64,000 nt of DNA from Methanobacteriota archaeon (lineage in GTDB: Archaea; Thermoplasmatota; Poseidoniia; Poseidoniales; Thalassarchaeaceae), in assembly GCA_002722735.1 (NCBI GenBank), contig PBMR01000017.1, positions 1 through 64,000 of the forward strand, given 5' to 3'. Positions 8,531 to 16,223 of this stretch are shown here, in pieces. A program made the position numbers and the translations under genes. The notes beneath the pieces were generated by a model. The model was given only the letters and a program-made list of their open reading frames with translations. It made no database searches and was not told where the DNA came from. Position 1 is the first letter of the stretch. Every line of letters begins with the position of its first letter.

Positions 8531-11089
8531 ATGAACGATGGGCGAGTCGGCGATACGCTTAGCCTGAGTGACTTCGATATAGATCCCAGATTGAAGGCCA
8601 TGCTTGAGGAATCTTGGGGAATAGAGAGTCTATTCCCCCCTCAGGCAGAGGCGCTACCGCACGCTCTAAGCGGTAGGAGCGTGATGCTCGCCATACCCAC
8701 GGCGAGCGGTAAGTCTCTGGTGGCTCACATTACGCTCGCACACAGGTTGGCCAACGAGTTGGGGGGATCGAGGGGAGTATACATCGTCCCACTCAAGGCA
8801 CTAGCGTCGGAGAAGTACGAGGAACTCAAGGAGATCTCAGCGAGTCTCGGACTCAGGGTCGGGCTTGCAATAGGGGATCGGACCAGCGAGATGAGCGCTA
8901 TCGAAGATTCTGATATTCTCGTCTGCACCAGCGAGAAGCTCGATTCCATGCTGAGGGGGAATCCGTCTATCGGGGATGATATCAGTATCGTTGTTGCAGA
9001 CGAGTTCCATCTCTTGCAAGACCCTAGCAGGGGTCCCACTTTGGAGATTCTCCTATCGAGGATTCGCCACCGGAGAAGCGATGCCCAAATATTGGCTCTT
9101 TCTGCCACCGTGGGTAATGCCGAGGAGATGGCAGAATGGCTGGATGCCGAGCTCATTAAATCCGACTGGAGGCCAGTCACGCTGTACTCGGGAACCCTGA
9201 CTGGATTGGATCTCAGATACCACGCTGTAGAGAGTCCGTATGGTGCTGCAGAGGAATTGCCCGAATCGAGGCGTCTGGAGGGGGGGACCCAAAAGAATCT
9301 CCACGCTGTTCTCGATGACACCATTGGCGAGGGAAGGCAGATGCTCGTGTTTGTTTCTTCGAGATCATCGGCCCAAAAGGAAGCCAGAGAGCTTGCAAAG
9401 CACATCAGATCTTCCTGGGTTGCAGATGGTGCTGGTTTCTTTGATCCCGGAATGATTGAGGGCTGGGATATCTTAGCAGACGGTCTTTCCAGCGGTGAAG
9501 GTGCATCTGCCACGGTAAAGGCGCTCTCTAACGCATGTAGGAACGGTGTTGCCTTCCACCATGCAGGGCTTACCTCAACTCAGAGGAAGAAGGTCGAGGA
9601 CGGTTTCAGAAGTGGACAACTGCTGTGCGTTGTTGCGACTCCGACCCTTGCCCAGGGAGTCAATCTACCAGCAAGTAGAGTCGTGATTAGAGATACGAGG
9701 AGATGGAGTACCATCGCTGCTAGGAGCATGCCTCTGCCAATCATGGAGGTGAGGCAAATGATGGGTAGAGCTGGCAGACCGGCTTACGATGACTTTGGTG
9801 AGTCCTTCTTAGTTTCGAAGAGTAAGGACGAGGAGTCATCTCTGGTGGAGAGGTACCTGAGAGGGGGTCCCGAGGAAGTCACCTCAAAGCTCGCTAATCC
9901 CAGCGCGCTCCACGCTGAGGAGGACGGTGCGCTACTTACGCACATGCTTTCTCTTATCGCTACGGCAGGAATAGACGACAGGGACTCTATCACTCGCTTC
10001 TTGGACAAGACCTTCCTAGCTACCCAGATGGATCCGGAAACGCTAGAGTCCAGGGTGGATGACGTGCTGTGCTGGCTCGCCAACAACGGGATGATTGATA
10101 GAATCGGAGAATCGGAGGAAGTCAGGAAGAGGATCCTAGAAAGCGAGAATGAATCCCCCAAGGATGAAGACTGGGAAGATGAGATGCCATCGTGGGCCGA
10201 CTCTGCTTCGGAGATACCCGGGCTTGAGATCGTTCCCAAGAAGGGACGGCGTCGTAGACTCGTCCCCAGAAAGGGGCCAGCGATCTTCGGATTCAGGAAA
10301 GCCAGCCTGTACGAGGCCGCCGAGTCGATACTGCCAGAGCCCAGCACAATGACCTACGCTTCGACCAGTCTCGGTTCCAGGATCGCTAGACTATACCTGA
10401 ACCCAATCTCAGGCAGGATCATCCATGATGGTCTTCGAAGGGCGATGGGCATACTCTCCGGAGAGGATGATGTAGGGCAGTTTTCCCCGCTCAGTCTCCT
10501 GCACCTGGCTGCCTGCACCCCCGACTTCCTACCGCTCTGGCCCAGGAGGAGTGACTACGACTCCATACAAGAGGCACTGCACGGGCATGAGAGAGAGCTG
10601 CTGGCAGAAGCAGTGGACCTTGAGGAAGAGCGGAGAATGAAGGGGGTCTTGGTGGTGCAATCATGGATGGAGGAAGAGAGCCTGGATTCGATTGAGGGCA
10701 AATGGGGCGTTCAACCTGGTGACCTACGCAGCCGCGTGGAGTTGCTTGAATGGCTGTTGTACGCCATGCGGAGAGTCCTCTCAGAGGATGAGGGGCTCGC
10801 CAAGGTCGACCGGAATGCCCACAAGACCCTATTCGAATCAATAGACGAGATTCATCGTAGAGTGAGATTCGGCTGCAGGGCTGACATCCTAGGACTAGTC
10901 GCAATCAGGGGGGTCGGAAGAGTCAGGGCCAGGGAGATGGCTGACACGCTCGGAGTATCTAGCGCATCGGATGTCTCCATGTTAACCGAGAGGGACCGGG
11001 GGCGGTTGGCCGACCTACGCGGTTGGAGCCCCCAACTCGTCGAAAACCTCGTCGGCTCCGCGAGTAGGCCGGCCAGACGAAGTCGCTAA
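8531..11089 (+). CDS. hel308: Hel308-type superfamily 2 DNA helicase
   Basis: An ATP-dependent 3'-5' DNA helicase (Ski2-like SF2) acting at stalled replication forks. Walker A is IPTASGKSLVA, motif Ia is VYIVPLKALASEKYEE, motif II is DEFH (variant of DEAH/DECH) and motif III is LSATVGN. Motif VI lies in QMMGRAGRP. The C-terminal part carries winged-helix and ratchet-like helical regions, and the last 70 residues look like a helix-hairpin-helix (IRGVGRVRAREMADTLG). At about 850 residues it is longer than the typical 700-750; an acidic then basic linker (residues about 535-590, with KKGRRRRLVPRK) accounts for some of this. The start at 8531 fits the TATA spacing. A Cgi121-like gene follows after 32 nt. 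Confidence 0.9.
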   Translation: MNDGRVGDTLSLSDFDIDPRLKAMLEESWGIESLFPPQAEALPHALSGRSVMLAIPTASGKSLVAHITLAHRLANELGGSRGVYIVPLKALASEKYEELKEISASLGLRVGLAIGDRTSEMSAIEDSDILVCTSEKLDSMLRGNPSIGDDISIVVADEFHLLQDPSRGPTLEILLSRIRHRRSDAQILALSATVGNAEEMAEWLDAELIKSDWRPVTLYSGTLTGLDLRYHAVESPYGAAEELPESRRLEGGTQKNLHAVLDDTIGEGRQMLVFVSSRSSAQKEARELAKHIRSSWVADGAGFFDPGMIEGWDILADGLSSGEGASATVKALSNACRNGVAFHHAGLTSTQRKKVEDGFRSGQLLCVVATPTLAQGVNLPASRVVIRDTRRWSTIAARSMPLPIMEVRQMMGRAGRPAYDDFGESFLVSKSKDEESSLVERYLRGGPEEVTSKLANPSALHAEEDGALLTHMLSLIATAGIDDRDSITRFLDKTFLATQMDPETLESRVDDVLCWLANNGMIDRIGESEEVRKRILESENESPKDEDWEDEMPSWADSASEIPGLEIVPKKGRRRRLVPRKGPAIFGFRKASLYEAAESILPEPSTMTYASTSLGSRIARLYLNPISGRIIHDGLRRAMGILSGEDDVGQFSPLSLLHLAACTPDFLPLWPRRSDYDSIQEALHGHERELLAEAVDLEEERRMKGVLVVQSWMEEESLDSIEGKWGVQPGDLRSRVELLEWLLYAMRRVLSEDEGLAKVDRNAHKTLFESIDEIHRRVRFGCRADILGLVAIRGVGRVRAREMADTLGVSSASDVSMLTERDRGRLADLRGWSPQLVENLVGSASRPARRSR

Positions 11090-11121
11090 TCACATTCTTC
11101 CGTCAGACTCCATCGCCCCAC

Positions 11122-11694
11122 ATGGTCATTGACCACCCCGTGCCATGGTTCCCGGCTTGGGGAGTGAGTTTTCCCCGTCCGGTGGTGGACGTGCAATCAG
11201 TAGTCTCGTTATTCAATGAATGGCGGCCAAGCAATAGGTGGCTACTGGTGGCCTTTGAGGTTGTGGCCAGTGAGATTCACCTGTGGACGACATGGCATGC
11301 CCTCAGAAGGGGAGAAGCCTCCGGGTCAATGGTTGCCAATTCCCCTGATGCCGAGTTCCTCCGACTGATATCGGGAACCCATCAGGTGTCCCGGGCGTTT
11401 GAGAGGGCGGGGATCAAAGAGGGTGATGCGTCGGCATGGATCGTATCACTTCCCGATGCGAATCTTGGGGATGAGTTCGGGGGCTATGAGATACCGAGAG
11501 CGAGTTATCACGACATGGGTCTGGAAGCCGATCGGATAATTGAGCATCTTGGGGGCTCACTTGTTGCCAAGAGGCCAGTGCCCAGTGAACTAGGACTCCT
11601 AAGACTCGGAGCTAGGTCTGAGGAGAGCGGCCTCCCCCTGTGGAGGATAGAAGAGTGCTTCATATCGCACATGGCCCTTTCCGACTTGAGGTGA
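11122..11694 (+). CDS. cgi121: KEOPS complex subunit Cgi121-like protein
   Basis: A candidate regulatory/tRNA-binding subunit of the KEOPS complex, which makes t6A at position 37 of ANN-decoding tRNAs. The core matches the Cgi121 pattern: a helix HLWTTWHALRRGEASGSM, then LRLISGTHQVSRAFERAGIKEGD followed by the strand SAWIVSLPD, equivalent to the family S(G/P)xxxIxxAxxxFGI segment. About 190 residues, slightly longer than usual, with a C-terminal extension of unknown role. It lies just behind hel308 on the same strand, an arrangement I recall from other archaea. Assignment is by pattern and context; similarity is moderate. Confidence 0.68.
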   Translation: MVIDHPVPWFPAWGVSFPRPVVDVQSVVSLFNEWRPSNRWLLVAFEVVASEIHLWTTWHALRRGEASGSMVANSPDAEFLRLISGTHQVSRAFERAGIKEGDASAWIVSLPDANLGDEFGGYEIPRASYHDMGLEADRIIEHLGGSLVAKRPVPSELGLLRLGARSEESGLPLWRIEECFISHMALSDLR

Positions 11695-11787
11695 GATTGA
11701 GCCACTGGCGTCAAGTTGATAGTCGAGGCGTCGGTGTACTCGCAGAGTGATATGGCAAAGTTCCACGATTCATACTGAGGTCTACAG

Positions 11788-13494
11788 ATGACTGGTCAAT
11801 TCGTGCCCGACAACCTAGATGCCGCCCTTTGGGAGAATATCGAGCCATTTGCTAATGACTTGCTAGAAAGAGGACTGAACTGCTCAAACTGCCTTGAGGG
11901 TCTAATCAGAGACGCCTCCAATCTTGCTGAGCACATCTCCGAGGCAGGTGCACTACTCTACATCGGTATGACTTGCAATACCGATAGCGAGGAGAAGAAA
12001 GGAGCCTTCCTTGACTTCGTCAGCAATGTCCGACCGAAGCTCTCGGAATTCTCCGACTCACTCAACAGGAGGATAGTGGGGCACCCGTCTCTCGACGATT
12101 TGTCCGACAGGTACGACCTAATGATCAGAGCAATGAAGACGGATTTAGAGATTTTCTGCAAGGAGAACATCCCCCTTGGGGTGGAGCAGACCAAGCTCAT
12201 CACCGAGGCTCAGGCGATCAAAGGTGCGATGACCGTCGACTTCGACGGTGAGGAGCGCACTCTCCCGCAAATGAGTGGCTACCTCGAGTCAAACGACAGG
12301 TCAGAACGGGAAGCGGCTTGGTCCGCAGTTGTCGAGAGGAGGATGCTTGACAGTGAGAGGCTGTCAGAGATCTTCGATGAACTGGTGGGCATCAGGCATC
12401 AGATTGCCCTCAATGCGGGTTTCGACAGTTACACCCACTACATGTTTCGGGCTATGCACCGATTCGACTACAATATCGAGGACTGCCTCGAGTTCCATGA
12501 GTCGATTGAGGCCGTTTGCATGCCGCTTCTCCGAGGCATCAACGATGAGAGGCGGGACTGCCTGGAAATAACGAGGCTGGCCCCTTGGGACGTCAACGAG
12601 AAGACCGGTTTCGGCCCCGATATTCACGGGCTGCCTCCGCTACGTCCTTTCCAGACGGCTGACGAGATGGTGGCAAAGCTCTCCGTCATGTTCCATGGAA
12701 TGTCAGGGGACCTAGGGGGAAAATTCGACAAGTTGGTTGAGATGGACACCCTTGACCTCGATACTAGGAAGGGCAAGGCCCCCGGAGGGTACCAGTACTA
12801 CCTCGAGAAGAGCCGGGTCCCATTCATCTTCATGAACGCGGCCGGGTTGCAGGGTGACCTCGAGACGATGATTCACGAGGCTGGGCACGCATTCCACTCC
12901 CTCTATTGCGGACACTTGGAACTCATCGATGAGAGGGGCTACCCAATCGAGTTCGCTGAGGTTGCATCCATGTCCATGGAATTGCTGACTCAGACGGGTT
13001 GGGACATGTTCTATCCCGACGGAGAAGCGGACAGGGCTCGTAAAACGCATCTGGAGGGGGTAGTGTTCCTCCTCCCATGGATAGCCACCATTGACTCGTT
13101 CCAACATTGGGTCTACGCCAATCCCGGGCATTCGAGACAGGAGAGGTCGGAGGCTTGGCTATCAATTCGCGATAGGTTCGGATCTGACATGGATTGGGGA
13201 GGGCACTCCGCTTTCAGGGAAGTCTCGTGGCAGCAGCAAGGTCACCTCTACGGAGCCCCCTTCTACTACATCGAGTATGGTATAGCCCAATTGGGCGCCC
13301 TGCAGCTTTGGCAGACTCACAGAAAGGATTCACAGAAAGCACTGAACGACTACGCAGAAGCAATGAGCCTGGGCAATACTAGAACGCTCCCCGACCTCTT
13401 CTCGGCAGCTGGTTTGACGCTCGGCTTCGATGAGGCACACCTCGCCTCGCTAATCGGAGAGGTGGACGAGGCGATGGTCGGGATCAAAGCATAG
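11788..13494 (+). CDS. M3-family oligoendopeptidase (PepF-like)
   Basis: A cytosolic zinc metallopeptidase that trims short peptides. The gluzincin motif is TMIHEAGHAFHSLY (HExxH as HEAGH) near residue 365, with the third ligand expected in the following EFAEVASMSMELL segment (family E-x-x-S). Near the C-terminus PFYYIEYGIAQLGALQLW is the typical PepF substrate-binding region. The length of 568 residues suits the oligoendopeptidase F subgroup. No signal peptide is seen. With the secreted S8 protease it could complete the use of external protein (inference). Confidence 0.9.
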   Translation: MTGQFVPDNLDAALWENIEPFANDLLERGLNCSNCLEGLIRDASNLAEHISEAGALLYIGMTCNTDSEEKKGAFLDFVSNVRPKLSEFSDSLNRRIVGHPSLDDLSDRYDLMIRAMKTDLEIFCKENIPLGVEQTKLITEAQAIKGAMTVDFDGEERTLPQMSGYLESNDRSEREAAWSAVVERRMLDSERLSEIFDELVGIRHQIALNAGFDSYTHYMFRAMHRFDYNIEDCLEFHESIEAVCMPLLRGINDERRDCLEITRLAPWDVNEKTGFGPDIHGLPPLRPFQTADEMVAKLSVMFHGMSGDLGGKFDKLVEMDTLDLDTRKGKAPGGYQYYLEKSRVPFIFMNAAGLQGDLETMIHEAGHAFHSLYCGHLELIDERGYPIEFAEVASMSMELLTQTGWDMFYPDGEADRARKTHLEGVVFLLPWIATIDSFQHWVYANPGHSRQERSEAWLSIRDRFGSDMDWGGHSAFREVSWQQQGHLYGAPFYYIEYGIAQLGALQLWQTHRKDSQKALNDYAEAMSLGNTRTLPDLFSAAGLTLGFDEAHLASLIGEVDEAMVGIKA

Positions 13495-13517
13495 CCTTCG
13501 GACCCCGAGGCCTGCAC

Positions 13518-14519
13518 TCAGTCGCGCAGGCCCTCGGATGTCACGGTGAAGACCGCTTCCCCCTCTGGCAGGTTGGGGCTGTCGATGAGGCGGGCTATCC
13601 TTCGGCCCCCCTTCGACTTCCTCAGGTACAAGCGGAATGTGCTGGCATGGCCGACTATGTGGCCCCCAATCGCCCTAGTCGGATCCCCCCACATGGCATC
13701 GGGCTTCGACATGACTTGGTTGGTGACCAGAACCAAAGCGTTCTGAACGTCTGCAAGCTGCTTTAGCTCCTTCATGTGGCGATTGAGCTTCTGCTGTCTG
13801 GTAGCGAGCATGCCGCGGCCGATGTACTCGGCTCGGAAGTGGCTAGTCAGGGAGTCCACGATTATCAGTTTGACATCGATGTTCTTCGACATCCTCTTGA
13901 TCTCGTCCACGAGCAGCATCTGGTGCGCTGAGTTGTATGCGCGTGCTACGTGTATCCTGTCTAGGGCGTCCTGTGGGTCAATTCCGACGAATTCGGCCAT
14001 CTGCGTTATGCGCTCGGGCCTGAATGTGTCCTCTGTGTCGATGTAGAATATCTCGCCATCGAAGCCTCCCTGTTCCAAAGGAAGGATCGTGTTGACGGCG
14101 AGCTGGTGACCAATCTGGGTCTTGCCGCTGCCGAACTCGCCGAATACCTCTACTATGGCCTGGGTCTCGAAGCCACCGCCCAGCAACTCGTCCAGCGAGG
14201 AGGTCCCAGAGGTCAGCTTCTGCACCCTGCGGCGACGTTCCAACAGCGCTGCGCCACTGACGAAGCCGCCAATGTTCGCCAGCTTCTTCGCTCCTGCGAT
14301 GATCTTCGCGGACACAGCCTCGCCCAACTCCGCCTGCTCCGCCAGCTCTGGCGGGCTCATCACGGCGATGGCCAACAGATCCTCGAACCCGGCCTCGCGT
14401 AGCTTCTCGGCGGTCGCCGGACCGACCCCGGGCAGATCTTCGATGGTCGGCTCTGGTTCGTCCACGTCTATCACTATATCTTCCTCTTCGATTTTCTCAC
14501 TCGCCGTTTCCTCTGTCAT
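13518..14519 (-). CDS. radA: DNA repair and recombination protein RadA
   Basis: Archaeal RecA/Rad51 recombinase that forms the strand-exchange filament. The N-terminal helix-hairpin-helix is [19 protein letters not shown]. Walker A is [13 protein letters not shown] and Walker B lies in [12 protein letters not shown]; the L2 region and the ATP cap ([16 protein letters not shown]) follow. The length of about 333 residues is standard. The track start is a GTG at 14528; ATG 14519 is preferred because GGTGAG lies just before it. A TATA-like GTATATGA (14557-14564) gives a short leader. An acidic stretch precedes the HhH domain. Confidence 0.97.
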   Translation of the reverse strand: MTEETASEKIEEEDIVIDVDEPEPTIEDLPGVGPATAEKLREAGFEDLLAIAVMSPPELAEQAELGEAVSAKIIAGAKKLANIGGFVSGAALLERRRRVQKLTSGTSSLDELLGGGFETQAIVEVFGEFGSGKTQIGHQLAVNTILPLEQGGFDGEIFYIDTEDTFRPERITQMAEFVGIDPQDALDRIHVARAYNSAHQMLLVDEIKRMSKNIDVKLIIVDSLTSHFRAEYIGRGMLATRQQKLNRHMKELKQLADVQNALVLVTNQVMSKPDAMWGDPTRAIGGHIVGHASTFRLYLRKSKGGRRIARLIDSPNLPEGEAVFTVTSEGLRD

Positions 14520-14556
14520 ACCTCTCACCCTAACTGGCTACCTCTCGACTTTGATG

Positions 14557-14564
14557 GTATATGA
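14557..14564 (-). promoter_or_regulatory. TATA-like element of radA
   Basis: TCATATAC on the minus strand, about 40 nt upstream of ATG 14519, with a GGTGAG Shine-Dalgarno just before the start. Predicted leader of roughly 10-15 nt. Confidence 0.5.
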
Positions 14565-14658
14565 ACAAGAGAAGGGCCCCTTGCAATTGATTGAAAGTAT
14601 AATGGCACTTAATAGTGGAGCAGTGCCTTGATTTTTCACTTTCATTACAAATTCTTGG

Positions 14659-14733
14659 TAGCGGATGGTGGATTTGAACCACCGGTCTCCGGGTTATGAG
14701 CCCGACGAGATAACCTGACTACTCCAACCCGCT
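14659..14733 (-). tRNA. Initiator tRNA-Met (CAT)
   Basis: Read on the minus strand, AGCGGGT pairs with ATCCGCT as the 7-bp acceptor stem, with discriminator A. The anticodon arm GGGCTCATAACCC has anticodon CAT (plus-strand 14696-14698). The A1:T72 pair and three consecutive G:C pairs below the anticodon loop are initiator hallmarks in archaea. The T arm is GGTGGTTCAAATCCACC. CCA is not encoded. Nothing but promoters is seen in the flanking spacers to radA and pyrC. Confidence 0.95.
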
Positions 14734-14846
14734 ACGGGGCCGCTGAAGGCAGGTCTATTTTACTCATACGGAAACGGTCTAGAGCGCTGACGTGGGTATG
14801 CGAACAGTCTTGAGATATCTCCTGCCCGGCTGTCGATGGAGAGGGC

Positions 14847-16220
14847 ATGGGACAGTCACTGCTGATTCTGAACGCCGAGATGGTGTTCGGCGGCAAGGTT
14901 ACCCCTGGGGACCTCCGTGCTACCTCGGGCGTAATCGAGGCAATCGCGCCGGGAGGGGGTCTTGCTGCTCGCGAGGGCGAAGTCGTCATCGATGGCGAAG
15001 GCCTGCACCTGCTGCCTGGGGCCATCGACCCCCAAGTTCACTTCAGGGAGCCCGGCCAACCCGATAAGGAGGACATCGGCAGCGGCAGCATGGCCGCTGC
15101 GGCTGGTGGCATCACAGCCTTCCTCGACATGCCCAACAACGTCCCCTCTGCCACCAGCATGGAGGCGATGCGAGCCAAGCTAGGCTCCGCCGCTGCCAAT
15201 GCGGTCACTCACCACGGCTTCTTCATCGGGGCGACCCCTGACAATCTCGAGGAGCTGCAAGCGGCTGTCGGGACTGCTGATGAGCCGAGTCCGAGGGAAG
15301 GCGTCTGTGGCATCAAGGTCTTCATGGGAAGCAGCACTGGCGACCTGCTGGTTGACGAGCAACCAGCACTGGAGAGGATCTTCTCGCAGACCGCCGGCGT
15401 CATCGCCGTTCATGCGGAGGACGAAGGCAGGCTCAACGAACGCCGACCGGACTACGAAGGACGGGGGGATGTTGCCGCGCATGCGGAGTGGCGTGATAGC
15501 GAAACTGCGCTCATCGCCACTCAGCGAGCCTCGAATCTCGCGAGCGATCACAATCACCGCCTCCACATTCTTCATCTGACCAGCGCTATGGAGGCCGACT
15601 GGCTTGCGGGCAACAAAAGCGGTCTTGTCACTACTGAAGTATGTCCACAGCATCTGACCTTCGATCAGGACGACGTGTTAGAGCGCGGTACTCGCTTGAT
15701 CATGAACCCACCCATCCGCTACAGCGAGGACCGTGACGCGCTGTGGAGGAGGCTGAAGGACGGGACGATAGACTGCATCGCCACAGACCACGCCCCCCAT
15801 ACATTGGAGAACAAGTCCCTGGGCTTTCCCATGGCTCATTCCGGCATGCCTGGTGTGGAGACCTCGCTTCCCGTGATGCTGACACACGCCGCTGATGGCA
15901 AGTGCTCGATTCCCGACGTCGTGCGATGGATGTGCGAAGGACCTGCCGGGGTATACGGGATTCAGGGCAAGGGCCAACTGCAAGAGGGCATGGACGCTGA
16001 CCTAGTACTCGTGGACATGGAATCGAGGCGGTCGATCTCGGATGCGGACACATGGACCCGCGTAGGGTGGACGGCGTACGAGGGGATCCCCCTCACTGGC
16101 TGGCCCGTGTGCACCGTCGTTGACGGGACCATCGTGCACAGCCGAACAGGCGATGGTCCCAAGCGAGGGGAAATCGTGGCCGAGCCTGGTTCGGTCGGCA
16201 GGGCTCTGCGCTTCGCTTGA
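14847..16220 (+). CDS. pyrC: Dihydroorotase
   Basis: Zinc amidohydrolase closing the ring of N-carbamoyl-aspartate to dihydroorotate, third step of pyrimidine synthesis. The metal-binding motif is DPQVHFREPG (His65 region), a Lys/metal strand is GIKVFMGSS, further His ligands are in VHAEDEGR and LHILHLTS, and ATDHAPHT carries the catalytic Asp. The length of 457 residues suits the type I/AllB-related class. PyrB and PyrI lie about 9 kb away on the same strand, so the pathway genes are scattered. UMP synthesis genes for later steps are not in the window. Confidence 0.92.
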   Translation: MGQSLLILNAEMVFGGKVTPGDLRATSGVIEAIAPGGGLAAREGEVVIDGEGLHLLPGAIDPQVHFREPGQPDKEDIGSGSMAAAAGGITAFLDMPNNVPSATSMEAMRAKLGSAAANAVTHHGFFIGATPDNLEELQAAVGTADEPSPREGVCGIKVFMGSSTGDLLVDEQPALERIFSQTAGVIAVHAEDEGRLNERRPDYEGRGDVAAHAEWRDSETALIATQRASNLASDHNHRLHILHLTSAMEADWLAGNKSGLVTTEVCPQHLTFDQDDVLERGTRLIMNPPIRYSEDRDALWRRLKDGTIDCIATDHAPHTLENKSLGFPMAHSGMPGVETSLPVMLTHAADGKCSIPDVVRWMCEGPAGVYGIQGKGQLQEGMDADLVLVDMESRRSISDADTWTRVGWTAYEGIPLTGWPVCTVVDGTIVHSRTGDGPKRGEIVAEPGSVGRALRFA

Positions 16221-16223
16221 GGA

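Noticed and set aside
8725-9513. 262-residue minus-strand ORF
   Set aside because: Antisense shadow of Hel308.
14529-14658. Structured RNA between radA and tRNA-Met
   Set aside because: Only promoter-like elements and AT-rich spacer visible; no convincing fold.
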